A stretch of DNA of 64,000 nt from Clostridia bacterium (GTDB lineage: Bacteria; Bacillota; Clostridia; Christensenellales; DTU072): contig JAEDHK010000005.1 in the NCBI GenBank assembly GCA_016297005.1, positions 1 to 64,000 of the forward strand. The letters are read 5' to 3'. Each line of letters starts with the position of its first letter. Positions within the stretch are counted from its first letter, which is position 1. Of this stretch, positions 6,412-16,251 are shown one piece after another. The translations under genes and the position numbers were made by a program. The notes beneath the pieces are model-generated. The model was given only the letters and a program-made list of their open reading frames with translations. It was not told the DNA's origin and made no database searches.

Positions 6412-8670
6412 ATGACCGATATAAGTCAATTGAACGACGCGCAAAAGAAAGCCGTTCTCGATACCGAGGGGCCCGTTCTTGTTTTTGCGGGAGCGGGAAG
6501 CGGCAAAACGCGCGTCTTAACGTACCGTATAGCCCATCTTATCGAAGATCTCCACGTTCATCCGTGGAACATTCTTGCCATAACCTTTACCAATAAAGCG
6601 ACCAACCAGATGAAAGAACGTCTTGGCAATATGCTTGCAGATAATTCTGTCTGGATATCTACTTTTCACTCGCTTTGTGTGAAAATTTTGTTTCGTTATA
6701 GCGAAAAAATAGGTTATACGCCCGGGTTCAGTATTTATGATGAATCTGCGACGAACCGCCTGATGACGAGAATATTGCGCGAAAAGCACCTGGAAGAGGA
6801 TAAAGATAAAAATAAGTACGCCTATCATATCAGCATTGCAAAGAATGCAGGTCTCAGCCCCGACGAATACTTTAATAAGATCCGCGCGACTGAAAAAGAC
6901 GCCATGTTGATCTCCGAAATATACGAGCGTTACGATCAATATTTAAAAGAAAACAACGCGATGGACTTCGACGATTTGCTAATGAAATGTTACGAACTGC
7001 TTGCCGATCATCCGGACGTAAGGGCCTATTATGCGGATAAATTCCGGTATATTCACGTTGACGAGTTTCAGGATACAAACGGTATACAATTTGAAATTTT
7101 GAAACTTCTTTCCTCAAAATGGAACAACGTTTTCGTTGTCGGCGACGACGATCAAAGCATTTACGGCTGGCGCGGTGCGGACGTCAGGAACATTCTTGAT
7201 TTTAACAAAACTTATCCGAATGCCAAGGTCTATAAACTGGAACAGAACTATCGTTCGACCCAGTCTATCCTCGATAACGCGAACAGACTAATCAAGAATA
7301 ATTCTTCCCGAAGCGAAAAAACGCTCTTTACCGACGGAGAAAAAGGAAAGGCCGTCGATTATGCACTCTACTCGACCGATTATGAAGAGGTTGACAGCAT
7401 AATAAGCAAAATTAACAATCTTAAACGTATCAACGGATACAAAAACAGAGATTTTGCTATTCTTGTGCGAAACAATGCGTTAACTCGTTTATTCGAGACG
7501 AATCTGAGTAAAACGGGCATACGTTATAAAGTTTTCGGCGGGTTTAAGTTCTTTGATCGTAAAGAAATTTTGGACGTGCTCGCTTATCTGCGTATTCTGG
7601 TCAATCCTTATGACGGCGACGCAATCATGCGCGTTATTAACGTGCCGAAAAGAGGGATCGGCGAAACGACGGTAGAACAGATCGTTGAGCTTGCCGCGCA
7701 TAGATCAGTCTCTCTCTTTGACATCGTGGTTGATATCGACTCTATGCCGTTCAGTGCCGGCGTCAAACAAAAAGTGTCCGCTTTCAAGGACCTTATTTTT
7801 GATTTAAAGCGGGCGCAAAACAGTATGGAACTGCCCCGGTTCTGCGAGTACCTGGTTAAAAAGGTTGGATTCGAGACCTATTATCGTTCGACCGGAAAAG
7901 ACGAGGATGAAAACCGATGGGATAATATAGAAGAGTTTTTGACTTACGTTTCCGAAAATCACGATGAAGAATCTACGATAGAAGACTTTTTACATACCGT
8001 TCAATTGAATACGGAAAAGAGCGAAGACGAATCGGACGACGATTATCTGACCATCGCCACCATGCATGCGGTTAAGGGTTTGGAATTCCCGGTCGTGTTC
8101 ATCGTTGCTTGCGAAGAGGGCGTTATTCCTTCTTCTCAAAGCCTGCGCGAAGCAAACGGGGTGGATGAAGAACGGCGCGTTATGTACGTTGCTATGACGA
8201 GAGCGAAAGAACTTTTGTACGTTTCTGCCGTAAAAGGTTTTCGTCGGAAATACAACCGCAACGAAGCGGCGATGCCCTCTCGTTTTATGAGCGAGGCCAA
8301 AGGAACGCCTGTCGCCGTACCGAAGGGAAATCCGTGGCAAAAAACTTCTTTTGAAAGATACGATTCTTATCGTTATCGTGATGAAGAAAATATTCCATCA
8401 TATCCGTATCCTATGCAACAAACAAAAGCATTTTCCTATCAAGCGAAGCCGCAAATACAGGTTGCCGGAGCAATCCCCGATCCTGCGGCCGCACAAAAGA
8501 AAGACTTATCCGGTTTTCGCGCCGGCGCCAAAGTGCATCACAAAAAATACGGTGTGGGAACGGTGCTTATCGTTGAAGGAAACGGCAATACTTCTACCGT
8601 GACGGTTGCTTTTAAAGATCTCGGTATAAAAAAGTTTTCTCTTGCTATCGCCCCTCTGGAGCTTATATGA
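6412..8670 (+). CDS. pcrA: UvrD/PcrA-type DNA helicase
   Basis: Superfamily 1A 3'-5' helicase for repair and displacement of RNA polymerase or RecA. Motifs in order are Walker A GAGSGKT near residue 30, motif Ia TFTNKA, Walker B DEFQD, motif III GDDDQSIYGWRGAD, motif IV NYRST, motif V TMHAVKGLEF and motif VI VAMTRAKELLY. The last ~60 residues form the Tudor-like RNA-polymerase-binding tail seen in PcrA (AGAKVHHKKYGVGTV). The ATG at 6412 is chosen over an in-frame TTG at 6400 because GCGAGGA sits just before it. 752 residues. Its stop overlaps the ligA start. Confidence 0.95.
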   Translation: MTDISQLNDAQKKAVLDTEGPVLVFAGAGSGKTRVLTYRIAHLIEDLHVHPWNILAITFTNKATNQMKERLGNMLADNSVWISTFHSLCVKILFRYSEKIGYTPGFSIYDESATNRLMTRILREKHLEEDKDKNKYAYHISIAKNAGLSPDEYFNKIRATEKDAMLISEIYERYDQYLKENNAMDFDDLLMKCYELLADHPDVRAYYADKFRYIHVDEFQDTNGIQFEILKLLSSKWNNVFVVGDDDQSIYGWRGADVRNILDFNKTYPNAKVYKLEQNYRSTQSILDNANRLIKNNSSRSEKTLFTDGEKGKAVDYALYSTDYEEVDSIISKINNLKRINGYKNRDFAILVRNNALTRLFETNLSKTGIRYKVFGGFKFFDRKEILDVLAYLRILVNPYDGDAIMRVINVPKRGIGETTVEQIVELAAHRSVSLFDIVVDIDSMPFSAGVKQKVSAFKDLIFDLKRAQNSMELPRFCEYLVKKVGFETYYRSTGKDEDENRWDNIEEFLTYVSENHDEESTIEDFLHTVQLNTEKSEDESDDDYLTIATMHAVKGLEFPVVFIVACEEGVIPSSQSLREANGVDEERRVMYVAMTRAKELLYVSAVKGFRRKYNRNEAAMPSRFMSEAKGTPVAVPKGNPWQKTSFERYDSYRYRDEENIPSYPYPMQQTKAFSYQAKPQIQVAGAIPDPAAAQKKDLSGFRAGAKVHHKKYGVGTVLIVEGNGNTSTVTVAFKDLGIKKFSLAIAPLELI

Positions 8671-10625
8671 TTATGAACGAAGAACAGAGAATGAAAGAAT
8701 TGGTGCGACTTCTTAATCGCTATGCCAAAGAATACTACGAACTGGACGCGCCTACCGTTTCCGACAAAGAATACGACGAATTGTATTACGAACTTGTCGG
8801 TTTGGAGTATACGCTCGGTTATTCGCTGCCCGATTCGCCCACGCATCGGGTCGGCGGCACTCCTTTAAAAGAATTTGTTCGGTATCCGCATCGTTTGCGT
8901 CTTTATTCTTTGGATAAAGCGAAAGGAGAAGAGGAGCTGAGGGCTTGGTTCGAGCGCATCAGAAAACAATTCGGGTTTATCCCCGTCATGAGCGTCGAAC
9001 ACAAGTTCGACGGTCTTACTTTGTCGCTGACCTATCGCGACGGGATCCTCGTTACCGCGGCGACGCGCGGAGACGGTGTGGAGGGAGAGGAAGTGACGGC
9101 GCAAGTGAAGACAATACGAAGCGTCCCGCTCTCGATCCCGTATAAAGGCGAGATCGAAATTCAGGGCGAGGGTTTAATGCGTCTTTCCGCATTGAAAGAA
9201 TACAATAAAAAGGCGTCCGTGCCGCTGAAAAACGCTCGGAACGGCGTTGCCGGAGCCATCCGAAACCTTGATCCCAAAGTGACGGCCGCAAGGAAACTCG
9301 ATTTTGTTGCGTATAACGTCGGTTATTTTGAAGGAAAACTTTTTAATTCTCAAAAGGAAGTCAATGTCTTTCTGAAAGAAAACGGTTTTTTGACGGACGA
9401 AGTGTTTTTCTTAACCGATTCTTTCGACGAGGTTTGGAAAAAACTGTCTGAAATCGAAGACGGCCGTCCGGGTTACGACTTTCTGATTGACGGCGCCGTG
9501 CTGAAAATTAATGATTTTGCTTTGCGGGAAGAGGTTGGATTTACGGAAAAATTTCCAAGGTGGGCGCTTGCGTACAAGTTTGAAGCGGAAGAAACAACGA
9601 CTACTGTCAAGACGATCGAATGGCAGGTATCACGTACGGGCAGACTCAATCCACTCGCAATTTTGGAGCCTGTCGATCTTTTGGGCGTGACCGTACAACG
9701 CGCGACGCTTAATAATTATGATGATATCCTGAAAAAAGGCGTCAAGATCGGATCGCGTGTTTTTATTCGCAGAAGTAACGACGTCATTCCCGAAATTATG
9801 GGCGTGGCCGAATACCCGGAGGGTTGCAAGGAGGTTGCGCGCCCCGTCTGTTGTCCTGCCTGCGGCGCGCCTGTCAGAAAAGAGGGCGTCTTTTACTATT
9901 GTACCGACAGCGAGCATTGCGCGCCCACCATTGTGTCCGCGCTCGATCACTTTGCTTCCAAACCATGTATGAATATAGAGGGTTTCAGCGAGAAAACGGC
10001 TGAATTGATGTATAACGAACTGCACGTCAAATATCCTTATCAACTGTATTCTCTTACCATGGAAGATCTTCTGTCTCTGGATGGTTTTAAAGAAAAAAAA
10101 GCGAGCAATTTATTGCGTGAGATCGAAAAAAGCAAGTCGGTCACTCTCGATAGATTTTTGTTCGCACTCGGAATCCCGACCATAGGAAAGAAAGCGGCAA
10201 AACAACTCGCAGATCGCTTTGAAACATTGATAAATGTAGCCAACGCTACAATATTCGATATAATCAAGATTGACGACTTCGGGCAAATCATGGCCGAAAA
10301 CGTCACGAATTTCTTTATGAATGCGGAAAATATAGACGTTGTCAATAAGTTGATCGCGGCCGGGATTACGTTTATTTCGGAGGAAAAGAGGGAAGGCGTT
10401 TTTTCCGGAAAAACGGTCGTTCTGACGGGCAGTCTGAATGCGTTTAAGAGGAGCGCGGCGGCAGCCGAGATTACTGCGAGAGGAGGTAAAGTCGTCGATA
10501 ACGTTTCTTCTTCTGTTAATCTTGTCGTTGTGGGTACCGATCCGGGCGGTAAATTGGCGAAAGCGCAGAAACTCGGCATAGAGATCTGGGACGAAGAGCG
10601 CTTTATTTCCGAACTTAGTAAATAA
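8667..10625 (+). CDS. ligA: NAD+-dependent DNA ligase
   Basis: Joins nicked DNA in replication and repair using NAD+. Domains in order are the Ia domain (YYELDAPTVSDKEYD), the adenylation domain with Lys113 in HKFDG, an OB fold, a four-cysteine zinc finger (CPACGAP...YYCTDSEHC), HhH repeats and a C-terminal BRCT domain (about 575-652, SGKTVVLTGSLNAF). At 652 residues it is complete and slightly short. The ATG overlaps the pcrA stop by four bases (ATGA), so the two are translationally coupled; a second Met is two codons in. Confidence 0.95.
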   Translation: MIMNEEQRMKELVRLLNRYAKEYYELDAPTVSDKEYDELYYELVGLEYTLGYSLPDSPTHRVGGTPLKEFVRYPHRLRLYSLDKAKGEEELRAWFERIRKQFGFIPVMSVEHKFDGLTLSLTYRDGILVTAATRGDGVEGEEVTAQVKTIRSVPLSIPYKGEIEIQGEGLMRLSALKEYNKKASVPLKNARNGVAGAIRNLDPKVTAARKLDFVAYNVGYFEGKLFNSQKEVNVFLKENGFLTDEVFFLTDSFDEVWKKLSEIEDGRPGYDFLIDGAVLKINDFALREEVGFTEKFPRWALAYKFEAEETTTTVKTIEWQVSRTGRLNPLAILEPVDLLGVTVQRATLNNYDDILKKGVKIGSRVFIRRSNDVIPEIMGVAEYPEGCKEVARPVCCPACGAPVRKEGVFYYCTDSEHCAPTIVSALDHFASKPCMNIEGFSEKTAELMYNELHVKYPYQLYSLTMEDLLSLDGFKEKKASNLLREIEKSKSVTLDRFLFALGIPTIGKKAAKQLADRFETLINVANATIFDIIKIDDFGQIMAENVTNFFMNAENIDVVNKLIAAGITFISEEKREGVFSGKTVVLTGSLNAFKRSAAAAEITARGGKVVDNVSSSVNLVVVGTDPGGKLAKAQKLGIEIWDEERFISELSK

Positions 10626-10635
10626 TTAAAAATAT

Positions 10636-10664
10636 TTGTCAATTTGTTTTATTTGTGATATAAT
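10636..10664 (+). promoter_or_regulatory. Promoter of the yicC-to-rpe cluster
   Basis: TTGTCA (10636-10641), 17-base spacer, TATAAT (10659-10664), 33 bases before yicC. This is the only strong promoter seen before 23334, so it may drive a polycistronic message of about 12 kb. Confidence 0.7.
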
Positions 10665-10697
10665 ACTCAACAACCACAGACAACGAGGTGTTTTCGC

Positions 10698-11570
10698 ATG
10701 AAAAGCATGACAGGATACGGCAGAGGTATCGCAGAAAAGGACGGGCGTAAGGTCACGATAGAGATTCGTTCCGTCAACCATCGGTTTTCCGACTATTCGA
10801 TGAAATTTCCACGGTTTCTTTCCGTTTGTGAAGACGCCGTCAGAAAGGTTTGCGCCGAATACATCGTCCGGGGACACGTCGACGTGTTTATGCTTTATGA
10901 GAACAATCGCGACGATAAAGCGGCGGTTACGCTCGATCTTCCTCTTGCGAAACAATTTCTCGACATCGCGAAAGAATTGGAGGAAATCGGTTTCGTGAAC
11001 GATCTGACTGCCGCGCGCGTTATGAAAATGCCCGACGTGGTGGACGTGAAAGAAGCCGACGAAAACGTCGACGAGATCGTCGCTCTTGCAACGGAGGCTA
11101 CGAAGATAGCGTGCGAAAAGCTGGTTGAAACGAGAACGGCCGAAGGCGAAAAGCTTCGCGGCGATCTGCTTGATAAATTGCATAACCTCGAACAAATCGT
11201 TTCGTTTATCGAAGAACGTGCGCCCCTTGTCTCTACCGTTTACGCGGAAAAGTTAAAAAAGCGTATGACCGATTTTCTCGGCGGTATCGAGATCGATCAA
11301 AGTAAGTTTTTATCCGAGGTTTGCCTGTATACCGACCGCGTTGCGATCGACGAAGAATTGACGAGATTAAGAACGCACTTTGCGCGCTGCAAAGAGATAT
11401 TCGAGTCGGACGGAGCCATCGGCAAAACGCTTGATTTTACCGTGCAGGAAATGAACAGAGAAATAAATACCACCGGTTCCAAATGCAGCGATATCAGGAT
11501 TACCGAAAAAGTCATCGCCGCCAAAAACGAACTGGAAAAATTCAGAGAACAGGTACAGAATATAGAATGA
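10698..11570 (+). CDS. yicC: YicC-family endoribonuclease
   Basis: YicC proteins are RNA endonucleases (E. coli YicC/RnzA acts on RyhB; B. subtilis YloC is related). The N-terminal signature MKSMTGYGRG, the segment EIRSVNHRFSDYS and the C-terminal DUF1732 block ending QEMNREINTTGSKCSD are all present. 290 residues is full length. It opens the conserved cluster and overlaps gmk by four bases. In many Firmicutes remA lies between these two genes; here there is no room for it. Confidence 0.93.
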   Translation: MKSMTGYGRGIAEKDGRKVTIEIRSVNHRFSDYSMKFPRFLSVCEDAVRKVCAEYIVRGHVDVFMLYENNRDDKAAVTLDLPLAKQFLDIAKELEEIGFVNDLTAARVMKMPDVVDVKEADENVDEIVALATEATKIACEKLVETRTAEGEKLRGDLLDKLHNLEQIVSFIEERAPLVSTVYAEKLKKRMTDFLGGIEIDQSKFLSEVCLYTDRVAIDEELTRLRTHFARCKEIFESDGAIGKTLDFTVQEMNREINTTGSKCSDIRITEKVIAAKNELEKFREQVQNIE

Positions 11571-12187
11571 GAAAAGGCATTGTTTTCGTAATATCAGGCC
11601 CCAGCGGCGCCGGAAAGGGCACCGTCGCAAAAGGCATTGTCGATACGCTTGACAATATCGGTTTCAGCATATCGGCAACCAATCGCGCGCCGCGCGTCGG
11701 AGAGGTCGAGGGTAAAAGTTATTATTTCGTTTCGAACGAACGATTTGACGAAATGATAAAAAACGACGAATTTCTTGAATACGTCGATAAGTATAAGAAT
11801 AAATACGGCACGCCGAAGTCTTCGGTTTACGATCTGATCGATCGTGGAAAAGACGTGATTCTGGACGTAGAAACGATCGGCGCCGCCAATATCAAAAAGG
11901 CTATGCCGGACGCAGTGAGCATTTTTATTTTACCGCCGTCGTTGAGCATTCTGAAACAGCGTCTTATCAACCGCGGGACAGAAACGCCGGAGCTTGTTGA
12001 AATTCGTTTTTCTCAGGTTTGCGACGAAATCGCTTGCGCCCACGAATACGATTATATCGTCGTCAACGTCGACAAAGAAAAATGTCTTCGCGCCGTCGTT
12101 TCCATTATCGAAGCGGAACGCCGGAAAGGATCCCGGAATGAAGAATTGCCCGGCCTCGTACTGAGCGGCGATACGATTTCCGACTGA
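11567..12187 (+). CDS. gmk: Guanylate kinase
   Basis: Phosphorylates GMP to GDP with ATP. The P-loop is SGPSGAGKGT at residues 9-18 and the GMP-binding block runs through ATNRAPRVGEVEGKSYYF. The ATG at 11567 forms an ATGA overlap with the yicC stop and puts the P-loop at the usual distance; the open frame extends further upstream only inside yicC. 206 residues is the standard length. Confidence 0.95.
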   Translation: MRKGIVFVISGPSGAGKGTVAKGIVDTLDNIGFSISATNRAPRVGEVEGKSYYFVSNERFDEMIKNDEFLEYVDKYKNKYGTPKSSVYDLIDRGKDVILDVETIGAANIKKAMPDAVSIFILPPSLSILKQRLINRGTETPELVEIRFSQVCDEIACAHEYDYIVVNVDKEKCLRAVVSIIEAERRKGSRNEELPGLVLSGDTISD

Positions 12188-12221
12188 AAACAGAATAAAC
12201 AAAAAAGGAGATATATGCACT

Positions 12222-12419
12222 ATGATGATCGATCCGCCTATTGACAAACTGATCGAAAAGACGCCTGGCCGCTATGCGCTCGTATGCGGTCTTGCAAAGC
12301 GCGCCAAAGAACTTAACGCTACCGAGGCTGCCGAAATGGAAGAGAAGGGCGAAAAGCCGCTCAGCCGCGCCGCGCACGAGATCTACGAAGGAAAAATCGT
12401 CCTTCACGTCGACAAATAA
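12222..12419 (+). CDS. rpoZ: RNA polymerase omega subunit
   Basis: Small subunit that helps fold and retain beta' in RNA polymerase. The 65-residue protein contains the PPIDKLIEKTPGRYALV block followed by AKRAKELN, matching the omega N-terminal helix region, and ends KIVLHVDK. Position between gmk and coaBC is the standard one. AAAGGAG lies 11 bases before the first of two adjacent ATGs; a 9-codon overlapping frame opens at the out-of-frame ATG at 12215. Confidence 0.92.
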   Translation: MMIDPPIDKLIEKTPGRYALVCGLAKRAKELNATEAAEMEEKGEKPLSRAAHEIYEGKIVLHVDK

Positions 12420-12421
12420 GC

Positions 12422-13597
12422 GTGAAAAGAAACGTTGTCGTCGGAGTTACCGGCGGTATAGCCGCGTATAAAACGTGCGAACTTGTTTCCCGTCTTGTAA
12501 AGGCGGGGTACGGCGTAAAAGTGGTAATGACGGAACACGCAAAAGAGTTCGTGTCGCCCCTTACTTTCGAGACGCTCTCGAAGAACGCCGTTATCGGAGA
12601 TATGTTTGCTCCCAAGCCCCATTTCGACGTGGAGCACGTTTCGCTTGCCAAATGGGCGGGAGTATACGTTATCGCGCCCGCTACGGCCAACGTGATCGCA
12701 AAGGTCGCCGGAGGCGTGGCCGACGATATGTTAACCACGTCGTTTTTGGCAACGGAAGCCGTTCGTATCGTATGTCCTGCGATGAACACCGTCATGTACA
12801 AGGACGAAGCGACGAAAAATAATCTTGCCGCGTTGAAAGAGCGCGGCATACGTATTATCGAGCCGGGTACGGGTCGACTTGCGTGCGGAGACGTCGGCGT
12901 GGGCAGAATGGAGGAGCCGGAAGAAATCTTCGAACAGATCGACCGTATACTGACGCCCAACCCCGATTATCGCGGAAAGCGCGTTCTCGTTACCGCAGGC
13001 GGCACGTCGGAAGACATCGACGGCGTCAGATTCATCGGTAACCGCTCGTCCGGAAAAATGGGCGCGGCGGTGGCCGAAGCCGTTCTTGCCAGAGGCGGCG
13101 AAGTCACTTTCGTGTACGGCAATATTTCCGTACCCGTTCCGAACGGAGTCAAAGCCATTCCCGTCCTTTCAACGCAAGACATGTACGATGTCGTTCTGAA
13201 AGAAATGGAAGACTGCGACGTGATCGTTAAGTGCGCCGCGCCGGCGGACTACCGCGTAAAAGAAAAGTTTTCTTCCAAAATAAAGAGCGAAACGCTCACG
13301 TTGGAGCTGGTAAAGAATCCGGACATCGCAAAAGCGGTGGGAGAAAGAAAAGGAAAGCGCATTTTAGTTGCTTTCGCCGCGGAAACGGACGATCTTATCA
13401 AAAACGCCGCAAAAAAACTGGCGAGCAAAAACGCCGATCTGATCGTGGCGAACGACGTGACGGAAAAGGGCGCCGGATTTAATTCCGATACCAATATCGC
13501 CACGCTTTTGTATGCGGACGGACGCATGGAAAGTTTGCCGATCATGGCGAAAACGGAACTTGCCGATACTATTTTAGACGCCATACAAAGTCTATGA
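12422..13597 (+). CDS. coaBC: Bifunctional phosphopantothenoylcysteine synthetase/decarboxylase
   Basis: Makes 4'-phosphopantetheine for coenzyme A in two steps. The N-terminal flavoprotein decarboxylase half (1-~185) has His72 in DVEHVSLAKWA, the PAMN motif and active-site Cys155 in GRLACGDVGVGRM. The C-terminal CTP-dependent ligase half begins near KRVLVTAGGTSEDIDGVRF. GTG start two bases after the rpoZ stop. 391 residues is full length. The stop overlaps priA by four bases. Confidence 0.95.
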   Translation: MKRNVVVGVTGGIAAYKTCELVSRLVKAGYGVKVVMTEHAKEFVSPLTFETLSKNAVIGDMFAPKPHFDVEHVSLAKWAGVYVIAPATANVIAKVAGGVADDMLTTSFLATEAVRIVCPAMNTVMYKDEATKNNLAALKERGIRIIEPGTGRLACGDVGVGRMEEPEEIFEQIDRILTPNPDYRGKRVLVTAGGTSEDIDGVRFIGNRSSGKMGAAVAEAVLARGGEVTFVYGNISVPVPNGVKAIPVLSTQDMYDVVLKEMEDCDVIVKCAAPADYRVKEKFSSKIKSETLTLELVKNPDIAKAVGERKGKRILVAFAAETDDLIKNAAKKLASKNADLIVANDVTEKGAGFNSDTNIATLLYADGRMESLPIMAKTELADTILDAIQSL

Positions 13598-15768
13598 TCT
13601 ATCAGGTTATCGTCGATATCAGTAACAGCAACGTGGACAGGGTCTTTGATTATTCCTGTCCTTTTGCTTTAGAAGAAGGAAGCCGCGTCAAGGTGCCTTT
13701 CGGAAATCGTACGATAGAAGGTATCGTCATTGGGACCAAAGAATCTACCGACGTAAAAACGAAGGATATTGTGGCGAAACTGGACGATTTTACGCCCGTA
13801 ACGCAAGAGATGATCTCGCTTTCACGCTACCTGAAAGCAAATTGCAATATTCGCTACGCCGACAGTCTCAGACTGTGCGTCCCCGCTAAGCTGCGCGGAG
13901 GAAGAATAAAAGAACTTACGCGGAGTTTCTTACGTCTTGAAGTGAGCAAGGAGCTCGCGCGGACCATGATCGGGAAAAACGCCCCTAAACAACTTGCCTT
14001 ATTGGAAGAGATTTCTCCCGATGGAGAATTTGAGAGCGTTTTGGCGGCCGGATACGGACAAAGTGCGGTAAAAGGACTTATTTCCAAAGGAATACTTGCG
14101 AAAACTGTCGTTTCCGTCAAAAGAAAACCGCTCAAAGATATGAACGGCGCGACGAAAAAGGTAGTTTTATCCGAGCAACAACAAAAGGCGGTAGACGCCA
14201 TTTACGATACTATCGGCACTACCGTTTTGCACGGCGTGACCGGTAGCGGAAAGACGGAAGTCTATATGGCCGTTATCGATCGCGTTCTGAAAGAAGGGAA
14301 GTCGGCTATCATGCTGGTGCCGGAAATCAGTCTGACGCCGCAGATGCTGAACGTCTTCCGCGGACGTTTCGGCGAAAAGGTGGGACTTCTTCATAGCGGT
14401 ATGAGCGACGGAGAACGGTTCGACGAATGGATGAAACTGCTCAGAAAAGAAGCGGTGGTAGCGCTCGGCGCGCGGAGCGCAATCTTTGCGCCCGTAGAAA
14501 ACCTGGGCGTGATCATCATTGACGAGGAGCACGACACCAGTTACGTTTCGGACAGCAATCCCCGGTATCATACGCACGAGATCGCTGAGTTTCGTCGGCA
14601 GTACAATCATTGCCGTCTGGTCCTCGGTAGCGCCACGCCTTCCCTCGAAACCTATTATAAGGCTGTTCAAGGGGAATATAAACTTGTAAAGATGCCCGTA
14701 CGGGCCAATAAGAAATCCTTGCCGACAATGGAAATAATCGACATGCGAAAAGAAATCCGCGCCGGCAACAACAATATGTTCAGCAGGAGGCTTCTTGCCG
14801 AACTCGACAGGACGGTAAAAGAGGGTAATCAGGCGATGATCTATATCAATCGTCGCGGATTTGCTTCTTTCATGAGATGCAAGGCCTGCGGATACGTGCC
14901 GCATTGTACCGATTGCGAGGTCAGTCTGACCTATCATAAAGAAGATAACCGTTTGAAGTGTCACTATTGCGGGAAAGAATATTACAATCTGGACGTTTGT
15001 CCCGAATGCGGCAATGATAAACTGTCTTACGGTCGCATCGGAACGGAAACGGTCATGGAAGAACTTAATAAGCTTTTTCCGGGCGTAAAAGTGCTTCGTC
15101 TCGATAACGATACCACCTCGTCGAAGGATGCAACGGCAAAAATTTTGTCCGCCTTTGCCGCCAAAGAAGCGCAGATACTCGTCGGGACGCAGATGATCGT
15201 AAAAGGACACGATTTTTCCGACGTTACGCTCGTGGGAGTGTTGGACGCCGACCTGAGCCTGTATTACAGCGATTATCGCAGTAACGAAACGACCTTTCAA
15301 CAAATTACGCAGGTCGCGGGCCGCGCGGGCAGGGACGATAAAGACGGGGCTGTGATCATACAGACGTACAACCCTGCCCATTACGTGTTCAGGTTTGCGC
15401 GGCAGTATGATTACGAGGGGTTCTTCGAGAAGGAGAATAACGTACGAGAGTCCACTTCTTTCCCGCCGTTTTCCAAGATCGTTCGTATTCTTTTGAAGAG
15501 TGAGAACGAAGAGAAGGCTTTACGCGCAGCGAGGGACTGTTACCAGCGGATGCGGAAGATAAAAGAAGAAAAAACAGGTTTGTTCCGCGTGCAGGCGATG
15601 CGCGCTCCGGTTAAAAGAATCAGCAACGAATTTCGTTTTCAGGTCGTGATCTGGATAAAAACGGAAGCGGAAAAAGAACTTTTGCCGCGTATTTATGCCG
15701 AAGCGGACGATTTAAACGATAAAAACACGGTGACTTTTGTAGAAGTCAATCCTATCAATATGCGATAA
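13594..15768 (+). CDS. priA: Primosomal replication-restart helicase PriA
   Basis: Reloads the replisome at collapsed forks. The N-terminal 3'-DNA-binding domain (~1-100) is followed by Walker A GVTGSGKT at 214-221, DEEH, helicase motif GSATPSLETY, and eight cysteines arranged in paired CxxC zinc sites between about residues 429 and 474 (CKACGYVPHCTDC, CHYCGKEYYNLDVCPECG). It continues with GRAGRDDKDG and a C-terminal domain. 724 residues is normal. ATGA overlap with coaBC. Confidence 0.95.
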   Translation: MIYQVIVDISNSNVDRVFDYSCPFALEEGSRVKVPFGNRTIEGIVIGTKESTDVKTKDIVAKLDDFTPVTQEMISLSRYLKANCNIRYADSLRLCVPAKLRGGRIKELTRSFLRLEVSKELARTMIGKNAPKQLALLEEISPDGEFESVLAAGYGQSAVKGLISKGILAKTVVSVKRKPLKDMNGATKKVVLSEQQQKAVDAIYDTIGTTVLHGVTGSGKTEVYMAVIDRVLKEGKSAIMLVPEISLTPQMLNVFRGRFGEKVGLLHSGMSDGERFDEWMKLLRKEAVVALGARSAIFAPVENLGVIIIDEEHDTSYVSDSNPRYHTHEIAEFRRQYNHCRLVLGSATPSLETYYKAVQGEYKLVKMPVRANKKSLPTMEIIDMRKEIRAGNNNMFSRRLLAELDRTVKEGNQAMIYINRRGFASFMRCKACGYVPHCTDCEVSLTYHKEDNRLKCHYCGKEYYNLDVCPECGNDKLSYGRIGTETVMEELNKLFPGVKVLRLDNDTTSSKDATAKILSAFAAKEAQILVGTQMIVKGHDFSDVTLVGVLDADLSLYYSDYRSNETTFQQITQVAGRAGRDDKDGAVIIQTYNPAHYVFRFARQYDYEGFFEKENNVRESTSFPPFSKIVRILLKSENEEKALRAARDCYQRMRKIKEEKTGLFRVQAMRAPVKRISNEFRFQVVIWIKTEAEKELLPRIYAEADDLNDKNTVTFVEVNPINMR

Positions 15769-15795
15769 AACAAAGAACAATTCCGGAGGAACAAT

Positions 15796-16251
15796 ATGGC
15801 GATCAGAACAATATTTCAGGAAGGAGAAGAGTGTCTTTCCAAGCGTTGCCGCGAGGTAACCGTTTTTGACGAAAGATTATCCAATCTTATAGACGACCTT
15901 TTCGACACGTTACATAAAGCCGACGGCGCCGGTCTGGCAGCGCCGCAGATCGGCGTTGTTCGGCGGGTGGCCGTCGTGGACGTGGACGGGGTAAAGTTAG
16001 AATTGGTCAACCCTCAGATCATACGTGCGGAAGGACAACAAATCGGAGAAGAAGGATGCCTCAGCGTCGATTTTTCCAAGAATTGCGAGGTTTTACGCCC
16101 GCAAACGGTGACGGTACGCGCTTACGACAGACACGGAAAATTATTTGAAAAAACGGTCAGCGATCTGCCGGCGCGTTGCGTATGTCACGAGCTCGATCAT
16201 CTGGAAGGTATCCTTTTTTATACCCGCGAGTATAAAGGCAAGAAGAAATGA
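15796..16251 (+). CDS. def: Peptide deformylase
   Basis: Removes the N-formyl group from new proteins using Fe2+ or Zn2+. All three family motifs are present: GAGLAAPQIG (from Gly44), EEGCLS with metal ligand Cys88, and CHELDHL with ligands His131 and His135 and catalytic Glu132. 151 residues fits the type-1 enzyme. An AGGAGG-like site precedes the ATG. It overlaps fmt by four bases, coupling removal and addition of the formyl group. Confidence 0.96.
   Translation: MAIRTIFQEGEECLSKRCREVTVFDERLSNLIDDLFDTLHKADGAGLAAPQIGVVRRVAVVDVDGVKLELVNPQIIRAEGQQIGEEGCLSVDFSKNCEVLRPQTVTVRAYDRHGKLFEKTVSDLPARCVCHELDHLEGILFYTREYKGKKK

Noticed and set aside
12215..12244. Nine-codon leader peptide overlapping rpoZ
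   Set aside because: The ATG at 12215 is closer to the GGAG than the rpoZ ATG, but the frame is trivial and there is no sign of leader-based control.
14167..15381. 404-codon minus-strand open frame inside priA
   Set aside because: Fully antisense to priA, with no family resemblance; produced by codon bias of the sense gene.
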